Positions 1 through 7,820 of a stretch of 24,197 bases of DNA are shown in pieces. The stretch comes from WTXA01 sp964415195. Its GTDB lineage: Bacteria; Bacillota; TC1. Made by a program: the position numbers and the translations under genes. The stretch spans positions 1 to 24,197 of the forward strand of contig CAYPYD010000010.1 of NCBI GenBank assembly GCA_964415195.1, given 5' to 3'. How positions within the stretch are numbered: the first letter of the stretch is position 1; every line of letters begins with the position of its first letter. Below the pieces are notes generated by a model, which ran no database searches, was not told the origin of the DNA, and worked only from the letters and a program-made list of their open reading frames with translations.

Positions 1-71
1 GTTGTTTCTTTAATTCTTCTTCTTCTATTGTTCAGTTTTCAATGACCTTGCTACCCATTTTCTCAGGTCGC
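1..71 (-). other. rRNA operon leader transcript (5' part; continues beyond the window)
   Basis: Read on the minus strand, the expected transcript starts near 71-73 and runs off the left edge. It holds a short hairpin (GACCT at 65-69 pairing with AGGTC at 44-48). Next comes TTGAAAACTGAACAA (28-42), preceded by GGTCA (43-47), and then a purine-rich stretch. The TTGAAAACTGAACAA-type element is a well-known conserved sequence of Firmicute rRNA operons, found in the leader before 16S and in the 16S-23S spacer, where it is linked to processing and antitermination. It lies directly downstream of an excellent promoter, so a 16S leader is the best reading. The rRNA gene itself is outside the window, so the identity is inferred. 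Confidence 0.75.
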
Positions 72-77
72 TTAAAT

Positions 78-106
78 AATATATCATTTTACAGAACTGA
101 GGTCAA
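78..106 (-). promoter_or_regulatory. Strong rRNA-type promoter (divergent, leftward)
   Basis: On the minus strand a -35 box TTGACC (101-106) and a -10 box TATATT (78-83) are separated by exactly 17 bases. A TG lies one base before the -10 (TGATATATT), which makes it an extended -10 as well. Just upstream (107-130) the minus strand carries A/T tracts typical of an UP element. The promoter feeds a leader with the conserved TTGAAAACTGAACAA element, so it most likely drives an rRNA operon lying to the left. Confidence 0.8.
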
Positions 107-172
107 CCCTTTTTTAAACCTTTTTGGGAGATTTTCATTTTTATTTTTCAATATAATTGCACTCATTTCCAA

Positions 173-201
173 TTAACTTGATTTTTAGTCTACCCTATAA
201 T
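173..201 (+). promoter_or_regulatory. Promoter of the first class A PBP gene
   Basis: The -35 TTAACT (173-178) and a consensus -10 TATAAT (196-201) are 17 bases apart. The expected start near 208 gives a leader of about 43 bases, with the Shine-Dalgarno GAAAGGA (237-243) seven bases before the ATG at 251. The promoter is back-to-back with the leftward rRNA promoter, and the two -35 boxes are about 66 bases apart. Confidence 0.7.
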
Positions 202-250
202 ATTATTAAAGAAGTAAATATTAGCAAAGAGCACTGGAAAGGACCTTCAA

Positions 251-2296
251 ATGACATTAAAATCAAAAGGTAAAAATAGAATATTAAAAATAATGGGAAT
301 AATCTTCCTATCTATAACATCAGTAATCTCCATATTAGTAGTATTAACAACTCTATATGTTTCGACAATAGCAAAGAATATCCCTGCAATCAGTCCAAAG
401 GACTTCGATATTCAATTAACTTCAGACTTCTATGATGATGCAGGAAATTTAGTATCAAGTAGATATTATTCTGAGAACAGAGTATGGGTAAACTATGAAG
501 AACTACCTCAAAATTACATAAATGCTGTAATAGCAATAGAAGATAAAAGTTTTTGGAAACATGAAGGCATTGACCTATATGGTTTAATGAGAGCAATAGT
601 AGTAAACTACACAACTAATAGAACTGAAGGTGCAAGCACTATAACTCAACAACTATCTAGAAACCTACTAATTGATCCAGATGAAAGATTTTCACAAAAA
701 TTATCCAGAAAAATACAAGAAGCCATAATAGCTCTTAATATGGAAGAAGTTATGAGCAAACAAGAAATATTTACATATTACGCCAATGTTATATACTTCG
801 GACAAAGTGCATATGGTATAGATGCAGCTGCACAAAAATATTTTGGAAAAGAATTAAAAGACCTTACATTAGAAGAATGTGCTACTTTAGCAGGACTCCC
901 TCAATCACCAATAAACAAAGATCCAGTAAATAATATGCCTAAAGCAGTAGAAAGAAGAAATACAGTTCTTACTGCTATGAATGAAGATGGATATATTACT
1001 GATGAAGAAATGAAAACTGCTATAGAATTGCCAATAACCCTCAATCCATCTATTAATATAGTAGATAATAAATATGGATATTTTATTGATTCAGCTATAA
1101 AAGAAGCTGAAGAAATACTTAGAGAAGAAGGACTTCCATCTCTATTCGTAGGTGGCTATACAATTCAAACAACTATGGATACTAAGGGCCAACAAATCCT
1201 CGAATCATTAGTTACTAACCCTGCTAACTTTCCAAAAGATGCTAATAATGAGAAATGTGAAGTAGCCATGGTTGTATATGACCAGACAACGGGTGCAGTT
1301 AAAGCACTACTTGGAGGCAGAGATTATTCAGCTATGGGACTAAATAGAGTCTACGCTAAAGGCAGACAGCCAGGATCCACATTTAAGCCAATAGCGGCTT
1401 ATGGTCCTGCAATAGAAATGGGCTTAACAGCTAATGACACCTATATTGATGGACCAGTAAACATCAGTGGTTATGAACCAAAGAATGCCGGTAATTCATA
1501 TAGGGGACAAGTAACTGTAAGACAAGCCGTGGTCAATTCAATAAATACAGTTGCTGTACAAGTTCTATATGATATCAGCCCTAGAAAAGGCTGGGAATTT
1601 GCAACTAGACTAGGAATCGAATTAGCAGCTGATGAGAAATACTATTTATCAATTGCTCTTGGTGGTATTGAAAATGGTGTAACCCCGATGGAAATGGTTA
1701 GAGCCTATGGGGCATTTGGAAATAAAGGTGTATTGGAAAAACCACATCTAATCACGAAAATTATTAATAAAAATGGTAAAGTAGTCTATAAATATGTACC
1801 AGAATCTGAACAAGTAATCACACCAACTGTAGCCTGGTATATAACAGACCTTTTAAAATCAGTAGTAGCTAGTGGTACAGGAACTCAAGCTAGGATAAGC
1901 AATCTAGATATGGCTGGTAAAACAGGTACTTCCCAGCTGCCAGGAGCCGACAATGCCAATAAGGACATCTGGTTTGTAGGCTATACCCCAAATATCTCTG
2001 CATCTGTCTGGATGGGCTTTGATATAGCTGATAAAGAAAACGGATTCTACAATCAATATGGTGGAGGTTTCCCGGCAAGATTTTGGAAATTATTCATGCA
2101 GCAATACCTAAGTGGTGTACCTGTAGTGAAATTTGAAAAACCAAATCCATTAGATATAATCAAGAGAACAATAATTAAAAAGAATATTGTAACTCTACCA
2201 GAACCAGAACCAACACCGGAACCAACTCCAACACCAGAGCCAACTCCAACACCAACCCCTACAATTAACAATACTAAACCGAAAACAAAGCCATAG
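251..2296 (+). CDS. Bifunctional class A penicillin-binding protein (PBP1A family)
   Basis: A 681-residue membrane-anchored enzyme that polymerises lipid II (glycosyltransferase family 51) and cross-links peptidoglycan (transpeptidase) on the outer face of the membrane. A short basic N-terminus (1-13) precedes one membrane segment (about 14-38). GT51 motifs are intact: EDKSFWKHEG with catalytic Glu97, GASTITQQLSRN (127-138), and the KQEIF...YFGQSAYGI region (170-190). Transpeptidase motifs are STFK with nucleophile Ser376, SIN (430-432) and KTGT (557-560). The C-terminus is a Pro/Glu/Thr-rich low-complexity tail (about 650-681), which probably extends into the cell wall. The start is fixed by GAAAGGA seven bases before the ATG. 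The gene has its own promoter and a strong terminator, so it is probably monocistronic. It is a paralogue of the PBP at 3706. I am sure of the family; the exact physiological class (PBP1a/1b/4) is not resolved. Confidence 0.95.
   Translation: MTLKSKGKNRILKIMGIIFLSITSVISILVVLTTLYVSTIAKNIPAISPKDFDIQLTSDFYDDAGNLVSSRYYSENRVWVNYEELPQNYINAVIAIEDKSFWKHEGIDLYGLMRAIVVNYTTNRTEGASTITQQLSRNLLIDPDERFSQKLSRKIQEAIIALNMEEVMSKQEIFTYYANVIYFGQSAYGIDAAAQKYFGKELKDLTLEECATLAGLPQSPINKDPVNNMPKAVERRNTVLTAMNEDGYITDEEMKTAIELPITLNPSINIVDNKYGYFIDSAIKEAEEILREEGLPSLFVGGYTIQTTMDTKGQQILESLVTNPANFPKDANNEKCEVAMVVYDQTTGAVKALLGGRDYSAMGLNRVYAKGRQPGSTFKPIAAYGPAIEMGLTANDTYIDGPVNISGYEPKNAGNSYRGQVTVRQAVVNSINTVAVQVLYDISPRKGWEFATRLGIELAADEKYYLSIALGGIENGVTPMEMVRAYGAFGNKGVLEKPHLITKIINKNGKVVYKYVPESEQVITPTVAWYITDLLKSVVASGTGTQARISNLDMAGKTGTSQLPGADNANKDIWFVGYTPNISASVWMGFDIADKENGFYNQYGGGFPARFWKLFMQQYLSGVPVVKFEKPNPLDIIKRTIIKKNIVTLPEPEPTPEPTPTPEPTPTPTPTINNTKPKTKP
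2198..2260 (+). repeat. Pro-Glu-Pro-Thr coding microrepeat at the PBP C-terminus
   Basis: Residues 650-670 of the first PBP alternate proline with Glu or Thr in PEPTP-type units. They are encoded by imperfect six- and twelve-base repeats of the CCAACTCCAACACCAGAG kind. Such tails are common at the ends of Firmicute class A PBPs and act as flexible wall-spanning spacers. The DNA repeat could change length by slippage without altering the frame whenever whole codons are gained or lost. Confidence 0.8.
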
Positions 2297-2308
2297 AATA
2301 TAAAGAAT

Positions 2309-2349
2309 AAAAAGAAGGTGCAATGACTTTAACATTGCACCTTCTTTTT
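2309..2349. terminator. Bidirectional intrinsic terminator between PBP gene and tyrS
   Basis: A perfect 17-base inverted repeat (2309-2325 with 2333-2349) has a GC-containing core GAAGGTGCAATG and a 7-base loop ACTTTAA. The right arm ends in a T tract and the left arm begins with an A tract, so a U-run follows the hairpin in either direction. It sits between the convergent ends of the PBP gene (2296) and tyrS (2372), so it very likely stops both. Confidence 0.92.
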
Positions 2350-2371
2350 ATTTATAAAATTAAATCTATTT

Positions 2372-3583
2372 TCACTTTATAATAATTTTAACAAATTTTC
2401 TTTTGCCGACTTGGATTATCATTTCGTTTTCCACTTTTAAATTAGACTCAGTAATTTTCTCACCATTAACCTTCACTCCACCTTGATCAAGCATTCTCTT
2501 ACCATCTGAGGTGCTATTCACAAGTCCTAATATCTGCAATAATTTAGGAACCCAATAATTCCCATCTTCATCTACTGTCAAATCTATCTCATCTATATCT
2601 TCTGGCATTTGATTTTTAGAAAAAATATTGATAAATTCCTCTTCTGCTTTTTGAGCTTCATCTATATTATGATATTGAGTTATTATAGTTTTAGCCAACT
2701 TGACCTTGAAATCTCTCGGATTTTGCCCCTTGATCATATCTTCTTCCATACTTTTAATTTCCTCATTAGATAATTGAGTTATCAATTTAAAATATCTTAT
2801 AATCAGTTCATCTTTAATAGACATAACTTTCCCAAACATTTGTTTAGGACTATCTTCAACTCCAATATAATTATTCAAGGACTTACTCATTTTCATAACA
2901 CCATCAAGTCCTTCAAGAATAGGCATCATAAGAGCAATCTGACCTTCTTGCCCATACTCTTTTTGAAGATTTCTACCCATTAATAAATTAAATTTTTGGT
3001 CAGTACCACCAAGTTCAATATCTGCTTTAAGCTCTACTGAATCATAACCTTGCATTAAAGGATAAAAAAACTCATGGATACCAATAGGTTGATTATCCTC
3101 ATATCTCTTTTTAAAATCATCTCTTTCTAATATTCTAGCAACTGTAGTTTTTGCTGCAAGACGTATAACATCCTCAAATTTAAAATTAGCCAACCAATGA
3201 CTATTATAGACAACGGTAGTTCTCAATGGGTCTAGTATTCTAAATATTTGTTTCTTATATGTTTCTGCATTCCTATTTATTTCAGCTTCAGTCAATTGCT
3301 TTCTTGTTGCTGATTTTCCTGTAGGATCGCCAATTCTACCTGTAAAATCTCCAATAATCAATATTACTTCATGGCCTAGGTCCTGAAACTGTTTGAGTTT
3401 TTGAAGTACAACTGTATGTCCTAAATGTATATCTGGTGCAGAAGGATCTAAGCCAAGCTTAACCTTTAGCGGTTTTTTGTTCTTAATAGATTTTTCTAGT
3501 TTTTTAACTAAATCATCCATAGGCACAATTTCCACTGCACCTCTTTTTATAATCTCTAATTGCTTTTCTAAAGACATTTCCAT
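2372..3583 (-). CDS. tyrS: Tyrosyl-tRNA synthetase (TyrZ type)
   Basis: A 403-residue class I aminoacyl-tRNA synthetase that charges tRNA-Tyr in the cytoplasm. The HIGH-type signature is HLGH (53-56) and the second is KMSKS (231-235). A GDFTGRIGDPTGKS segment (78-91) and FFYPLMQGYDS (172-182) are typical of the TyrRS-2/TyrZ subgroup, as I recall it. A C-terminal S4 RNA-binding domain covers about 345-400. The ATG at 3583 follows AAGGAG (3592-3597) by 8 bases. The gene is convergent with the upstream PBP gene and divergent from the second PBP gene. Its promoter gives a leader of only about 25 bases, so the T-box element common before Firmicute tRNA-synthetase genes is absent here. Confidence 0.97.
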   Translation of the reverse strand: MEMSLEKQLEIIKRGAVEIVPMDDLVKKLEKSIKNKKPLKVKLGLDPSAPDIHLGHTVVLQKLKQFQDLGHEVILIIGDFTGRIGDPTGKSATRKQLTEAEINRNAETYKKQIFRILDPLRTTVVYNSHWLANFKFEDVIRLAAKTTVARILERDDFKKRYEDNQPIGIHEFFYPLMQGYDSVELKADIELGGTDQKFNLLMGRNLQKEYGQEGQIALMMPILEGLDGVMKMSKSLNNYIGVEDSPKQMFGKVMSIKDELIIRYFKLITQLSNEEIKSMEEDMIKGQNPRDFKVKLAKTIITQYHNIDEAQKAEEEFINIFSKNQMPEDIDEIDLTVDEDGNYWVPKLLQILGLVNSTSDGKRMLDQGGVKVNGEKITESNLKVENEMIIQVGKRKFVKIIIK

Positions 3584-3614
3584 AAATATTTCTCCTTAAT
3601 AATTAATGTCTCTA

Positions 3615-3643
3615 ATTTTACCATAAAAAGAGAGTTTTGAAAA
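3615..3643 (-). promoter_or_regulatory. Promoter of tyrS
   Basis: Reading leftward, -35 TTTTCA (3638-3643) and -10 TAAAAT (3615-3620) have a 17-base spacer. The inferred start is near 3608, about 25 bases before the ATG. The -35 box shares five bases with the -35 box of the opposite promoter for the second PBP. Confidence 0.6.
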
Positions 3644-3665
3644 ATGTTTGTTTTTTTGCTATAAT
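3637..3665 (+). promoter_or_regulatory. Promoter of the second PBP / LTA-synthase-like operon
   Basis: The -35 TTGAAA (3637-3642) and a consensus -10 TATAAT (3660-3665) are separated by 17 bases. This is the best match to the housekeeping consensus in this intergenic region. The -35 lies on top of the tyrS -35 on the other strand, so polymerase binding in the two directions should be mutually exclusive. Confidence 0.75.
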
Positions 3666-3684
3666 TAATTAGATATAAAACAAT

Positions 3685-3697
3685 TAAGGATGTGAGC
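3685..3697 (+). promoter_or_regulatory. Extended Shine-Dalgarno of the second PBP gene
   Basis: TAAGGATGTGAGC matches the full anti-16S complement TAAGGAGGTGATC at 11 of 13 positions. It fixes the ATG at 3706 as the start although the core GGA sits further upstream than usual (about 13-15 bases). An alternative GTG within the site is out of frame. Confidence 0.65.
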
Positions 3698-3705
3698 AAG
3701 AAAAA

Positions 3706-6075
3706 ATGTCTTCATATAATAGAAGAGCATCAAGTAGTAAGACTCGTGCAAAGAGACCAGCTACAACATTTAACAATAAGAAAAATGGTACAAAATTTAA
3801 AAAACCTCAAAGGAGCACTATACTTAAGGCTTTAATTGGTTTTCTGATTTTTTCTATATTTGCAGCCGCAAGTGGAATTATCTACCTAGCTTATCTTTCC
3901 AAAACTTTACCTTCTTGGGATGAGTCCGCTTTTGATCAATCCACTACTTCAAAGATTTATGATATGAATGATAGTGTTGTCAGTATGAAGTATAAGAATC
4001 AAAATAGAACCACTATAACCTATAGTCAAATATCTCCCGATTTTATAACAGCAATACTAGCAACAGAAGATGCTGACTTTTATAAGCATAATGGCTTTAG
4101 TTTAAAGGGTATAATCCGATCAACTTTAACCAACCTATTCACGAATGGTCGTCCTCATGGAGCTAGTACAATAACCCAGCAATTAGCAAGAGGTGTTTTA
4201 TTAACAAATGAAGATACAAGTTCTGTAAGCTATGTCAGAAAAATTAGAGAAATTCTCCTAGCTATGCAAATAGAAGATAGATTAACTAAGGAAGAAATAT
4301 TAACAAATTATGTCAATACCATATCATTTGGTCATGGAGCCTATGGTGTAGAAGCAGCCTCGGTAACTTACTTCAACAAATCAGCCAAAGATTTAACATT
4401 GGTGGAAGCTGCTTTAATTGCTGGTCTACCACAAGCACCGAGTAACTATGATCCTTTTAAAGCCCCAGAAAAAGCACTTGCAAGACGTAATATTGTTATC
4501 GACAGATTAGTTGCTGTCGACTATATAACCAAAAAAGAAGCTACTGAACTTAAAAAGATTCCAATAACCTTAGTAGAAGGTGTTCCAAATCAAGCTGTTA
4601 ATGAACAAAAAGACTTGGCTAATTACCAATACTTTGTTGATTATGTAACTTCATTAGCAGACACTATTATCACTGAAAAAAACCTAGAAAGTATTTATAA
4701 CGGTGGTTACAGAATATATACGACATTAGATACAAATGTCCAATCAGCTATGGAAACTGTCTATAATGATGACTCCCTTTTCCCTAAAGGTATGAATGGA
4801 GTTGAACCAGAAAGTGCAATGACTATTATCGACCCTACCACAGGTGCGATAAGAGGTTTAGTTGGTGGACGTTCTTATAGTGTTGAAATGGGTTTTAACA
4901 GAGCTGTTAGTGCTAAAAGAAGTCCTGGTTCGACTTTCAAACCAATAGTTGCTTATGGTCCAGCTTTCGAAAAAGGTATACTTAGCCCTTCTATGATAGT
5001 CAAGGATACTCCAGAGCCAAAACTACTTGATGGTACTGGTAAAGTTTATGAGTTTAATAACTATAGTGGTAATTTCGTAGGAAATGTAAGTGTAAGAACT
5101 GCTATTAAAAACTCTATTAATACTGTTGCTGTAAGAGTCCTAAATGATATTACCCCAAGATATGGCTTTGATTTTGCTAAAAGACTAGGGATTACTAATC
5201 TTAGTGAAAGTGAAAAAGATAATCTATCAATGGCCTTAGGTGGTCTCCAAAATGGTGTAACCACACTTGAAATGGCAAGGGCTTTTGGAGTTTTTGCTAA
5301 TCAAGGTGTCATTGTAGAAAGTAACTCTATCAGGAGAATAGAAGATAGTTACGGAAATATAATATTTGAAAGTAAACCTTCATCAAATCAAGCAATAAGT
5401 CCTGAGGTTGCTTTTATGGTAAATAATGTTCTACTGGATGTTGTAAATAGTGGTACAGGTACAAATGCTAAATTATATAAAAGACAAGTTGCTGGTAAGA
5501 CTGGTACAACTGATTTAGTAGTAAATGGAGTTAATATGAAAGAAGGTAATAGTGATTTGTGGTTTGTAGGTTACACTCCTCAATTATCAGGTGCAGTTTG
5601 GATAGGATATGATAAAAACAGCAGTACCTCCTACCTTCAAAAAGCTAAATATGGCAGCGGTAAAGCAGCTTATATCTGGCATCAAGTAATGGCTATAGCA
5701 CTACAAGGCAAGCCCTACTTAACTTTTAACCAACCAAGTGGAATAATTGAAATGTACGTTGATCCTGTAACAGGACTTCCTACTACAAATAATACAGGAA
5801 AAAGCGATTTGTTTATCAAAGGTCTTTTGCCATCTAAACCAAGCAGCACTCTAAATGTACCTAGTGAAGGTAAAGCAGTTAAATCTGGCAATGCCTTTAA
5901 GTTAACCTGGAAAGGTGACCCAAACCTAGAATATGTTATTTATAGGATTGATTCAAAAGATCAAGCTGTAGAAATTATAACGGTAAAAGGTAATGAATAT
6001 ACTGATGCTACTCCTGGGGATGTTAAAGGATATCGAATTAAATCTTTAGATGGCGAAATTAATATTAGCCTATAG
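3706..6075 (+). CDS. Bifunctional class A penicillin-binding protein with C-terminal FN3-like domain
   Basis: A 789-residue peptidoglycan glycosyltransferase and transpeptidase. A long, very basic cytoplasmic N-terminus (1-38) precedes one membrane helix (about 39-64). GT51 motifs are EDADFYKHNG with Glu121, GASTITQQLARG (152-163), and the EEILTNYVN...FGHGAYGVEAA region (196-218). Transpeptidase motifs are STFK (Ser409), SIN (470-472) and KTGT (598-601). After the catalytic domain a beta-rich segment (about 720-789) resembles a small fibronectin type III or wall-binding module, which I assign weakly. It replaces the proline-rich tail of the first PBP. The stop TAG (6073-6075) overlaps the ribosome-binding site of the next gene, so this PBP is probably co-expressed with the two LTA-synthase-like proteins. 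Confidence 0.95.
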   Translation: MSSYNRRASSSKTRAKRPATTFNNKKNGTKFKKPQRSTILKALIGFLIFSIFAAASGIIYLAYLSKTLPSWDESAFDQSTTSKIYDMNDSVVSMKYKNQNRTTITYSQISPDFITAILATEDADFYKHNGFSLKGIIRSTLTNLFTNGRPHGASTITQQLARGVLLTNEDTSSVSYVRKIREILLAMQIEDRLTKEEILTNYVNTISFGHGAYGVEAASVTYFNKSAKDLTLVEAALIAGLPQAPSNYDPFKAPEKALARRNIVIDRLVAVDYITKKEATELKKIPITLVEGVPNQAVNEQKDLANYQYFVDYVTSLADTIITEKNLESIYNGGYRIYTTLDTNVQSAMETVYNDDSLFPKGMNGVEPESAMTIIDPTTGAIRGLVGGRSYSVEMGFNRAVSAKRSPGSTFKPIVAYGPAFEKGILSPSMIVKDTPEPKLLDGTGKVYEFNNYSGNFVGNVSVRTAIKNSINTVAVRVLNDITPRYGFDFAKRLGITNLSESEKDNLSMALGGLQNGVTTLEMARAFGVFANQGVIVESNSIRRIEDSYGNIIFESKPSSNQAISPEVAFMVNNVLLDVVNSGTGTNAKLYKRQVAGKTGTTDLVVNGVNMKEGNSDLWFVGYTPQLSGAVWIGYDKNSSTSYLQKAKYGSGKAAYIWHQVMAIALQGKPYLTFNQPSGIIEMYVDPVTGLPTTNNTGKSDLFIKGLLPSKPSSTLNVPSEGKAVKSGNAFKLTWKGDPNLEYVIYRIDSKDQAVEIITVKGNEYTDATPGDVKGYRIKSLDGEINISL

Positions 6076-6082
6076 GTGTTAA

Positions 6083-7804
6083 ATGAATATCGTTAAATTA
6101 TTGATTTTCTCTATTGTAACAATTATAATACTAGAGTATTTAAGTAAGAAGAATCTCAAAAAAGTATTTTTAATAAAGCCAATCGCTTTATTGGGCAATG
6201 TGCTGATACTAATAGATTTATATATACTTACTAGCTTATTGACCCAAAGATTCCAAGTTAGCATAGTAATAATCACTGTAGTAATAATTATTTTGGGTAT
6301 TGCAAATAGAATCAAAATAGATTATCGTCAAACTGGGTTTACTCCTCTCGACTTTTTAATATTAAGAGAGGCTAAATCGATGGCTGGAGCTTTAAATAAA
6401 AAAAGTATGTTCAGGTTGGTGGTAACTGCCTTCTTATCAATTATGATACTTTTATTGCTTACACAATTGCTTAACGAACCTGTTATTAACAATTATTTTA
6501 AAAACAGTATATTCATTATATCAATAATTGTACCATTGACATTTTATTTTATGGGACCATTATATAATCAAAAGCTAAGTGTCTTCGATTTTGGAACGAT
6601 AATATATTTTCTTTCTTACCTTAACGATCCTCCTAAAATTAGAATTGTAAAAAGGAAAAGAAATATATCATCAATGAATTTGTCATTTGATAGAAAAATA
6701 GAATCTCCTGATGTTATTATTATACAGAGTGAATCTTTTTTTGATCCATTAGTTCTCGGTCAAGATAAGTTTAACAAGGAGCCTCTTCCATTCTATCGAA
6801 AATTATTAAATGAAAGCTATTCCTTTTCTATGTCTACAAGAGCTTTTGGCGGAGGCACAGTACATACCGAATATGAAATTCTTACAGGATTATCCACTGT
6901 TTTTTTCCCTAGGGATACTACTGTGTTTTCTCGTTATATTAAAGATTCTCTGCCTTCAATAGGCAGCATACTACATAAACATGGCTATAAGTCGTTATTA
7001 ATTCATCCATACCTTGAATGGTACTACAATAGGACAAATGTTTATAAAAAGCTTGGATTTGATAAGTTTCAAACATTAAAGTCATTTGAAGTTACAACTA
7101 ATAATTATGTAAAGGATATAGATGTTTTTAATAGAATTATCTGTGAATTAGATAAAGGCAATAGTTTAATCTTTGCTGTAACTATGCAAAATCATACGCC
7201 ATACAATAGTAAATTATATGAAAATGGAATAGAATACAAGGATAGTTTTAGTAATCCTGACACCAAAATACATTTTGATAATTTCTTAAATGGTCTGACT
7301 GAAACTGATAAGTCTTTATCTTTTCTAATAGATAAACTAAAAAAACGTGACAAAGAAACAATATTACTGTTTTATGGGGATCATCTACCTGTTATAAACC
7401 AAGATGCTGCTTTTTATGAAGAGAGCTTATGGTCAAAAGGTAAATTTGACAGTTGGAAATATTATTATGACTTAAGTAAATCACCGGGATTTTTATGGTC
7501 TAATAAGAGGAAGATTATTAATACAGCCAATGATATAGATGCTACGGCTGTTTTACCAATATTAATGAAAGAATTAAACTTAGATTATCCTGATTATATA
7601 AGAACATTGGGTTCTCTTTTAATTAATGAAGGTATTAATGGTTTATTTAGAGATTTTATCATAAAAAATGGTGATTTTTATGACTCAAGTCAATCGATAT
7701 ATAAAAAGTTGTATAATGATATTAAAAATATAAATAATGTTGTATTTAATAATGCCAAATATGATGAATGGTGTTTTGATAATGATACATTTGAAGTTAC
7801 TTAA
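6083..7804 (+). CDS. LTA synthase family membrane phosphoglycerol transferase (first of tandem pair)
   Basis: A 573-residue protein with about five N-terminal membrane segments (within 4-20, 33-54, 58-74, 110-130 and 142-160) followed by an extracytoplasmic sulfatase-fold domain. Metal and catalytic positions of the LTA synthase/alkaline phosphatase superfamily are visible: PDVIIIQSES with Glu217, FGGGT with the predicted nucleophile Thr259, NHTP with His371, and YGDH with Asp433/His434. The family transfers glycerol-phosphate from phosphatidylglycerol to build or prime lipoteichoic acid or related glycopolymers. The exact acceptor cannot be read from sequence. The ATG lies 7 bases after the preceding PBP stop, with TAGGTG (6073-6078) as ribosome-binding site. 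A cytoplasmic-face motif RIKIDYRQTGFTPLDF (76-91) is shared with its neighbour. It is shorter than typical LtaS. Confidence 0.88.
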   Translation: MNIVKLLIFSIVTIIILEYLSKKNLKKVFLIKPIALLGNVLILIDLYILTSLLTQRFQVSIVIITVVIIILGIANRIKIDYRQTGFTPLDFLILREAKSMAGALNKKSMFRLVVTAFLSIMILLLLTQLLNEPVINNYFKNSIFIISIIVPLTFYFMGPLYNQKLSVFDFGTIIYFLSYLNDPPKIRIVKRKRNISSMNLSFDRKIESPDVIIIQSESFFDPLVLGQDKFNKEPLPFYRKLLNESYSFSMSTRAFGGGTVHTEYEILTGLSTVFFPRDTTVFSRYIKDSLPSIGSILHKHGYKSLLIHPYLEWYYNRTNVYKKLGFDKFQTLKSFEVTTNNYVKDIDVFNRIICELDKGNSLIFAVTMQNHTPYNSKLYENGIEYKDSFSNPDTKIHFDNFLNGLTETDKSLSFLIDKLKKRDKETILLFYGDHLPVINQDAAFYEESLWSKGKFDSWKYYYDLSKSPGFLWSNKRKIINTANDIDATAVLPILMKELNLDYPDYIRTLGSLLINEGINGLFRDFIIKNGDFYDSSQSIYKKLYNDIKNINNVVFNNAKYDEWCFDNDTFEVT

Positions 7805-7820
7805 AGGAGTGAATTAATTG
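7803..7820 (+). promoter_or_regulatory. Shine-Dalgarno and TTG start of the second LTA-synthase-like gene
   Basis: AAAGGAGTGA (7803-7812) overlaps the TAA stop of the upstream gene and lies 8 bases (from GGAG) before a TTG at 7818. No in-frame ATG lies near enough to compete, so TTG initiation is well supported. Translational coupling to the upstream paralogue is likely. Confidence 0.8.

Noticed and set aside
1..70. Partial protein gene on the left edge
   Set aside because: No frame with a start and ribosome-binding site is visible. The sequence reads better as an untranslated rRNA leader.
178..201. TTGATT at 178-183 as -35 of the first PBP promoter
   Set aside because: The spacer to TATAAT would be only 12 bases. 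TTAACT at 173-178 gives 17 and is the better choice.
2198..2260. Short periodic repeat possibly indicating a CRISPR or intergenic repeat array
   Set aside because: It is in frame within the PBP gene and encodes the common Pro/Glu/Thr tail. There are no spacers.
3584..3705. T-box riboswitch for tyrS
   Set aside because: The gap is too short and has no terminator hairpin, T-box sequence or specifier stem.
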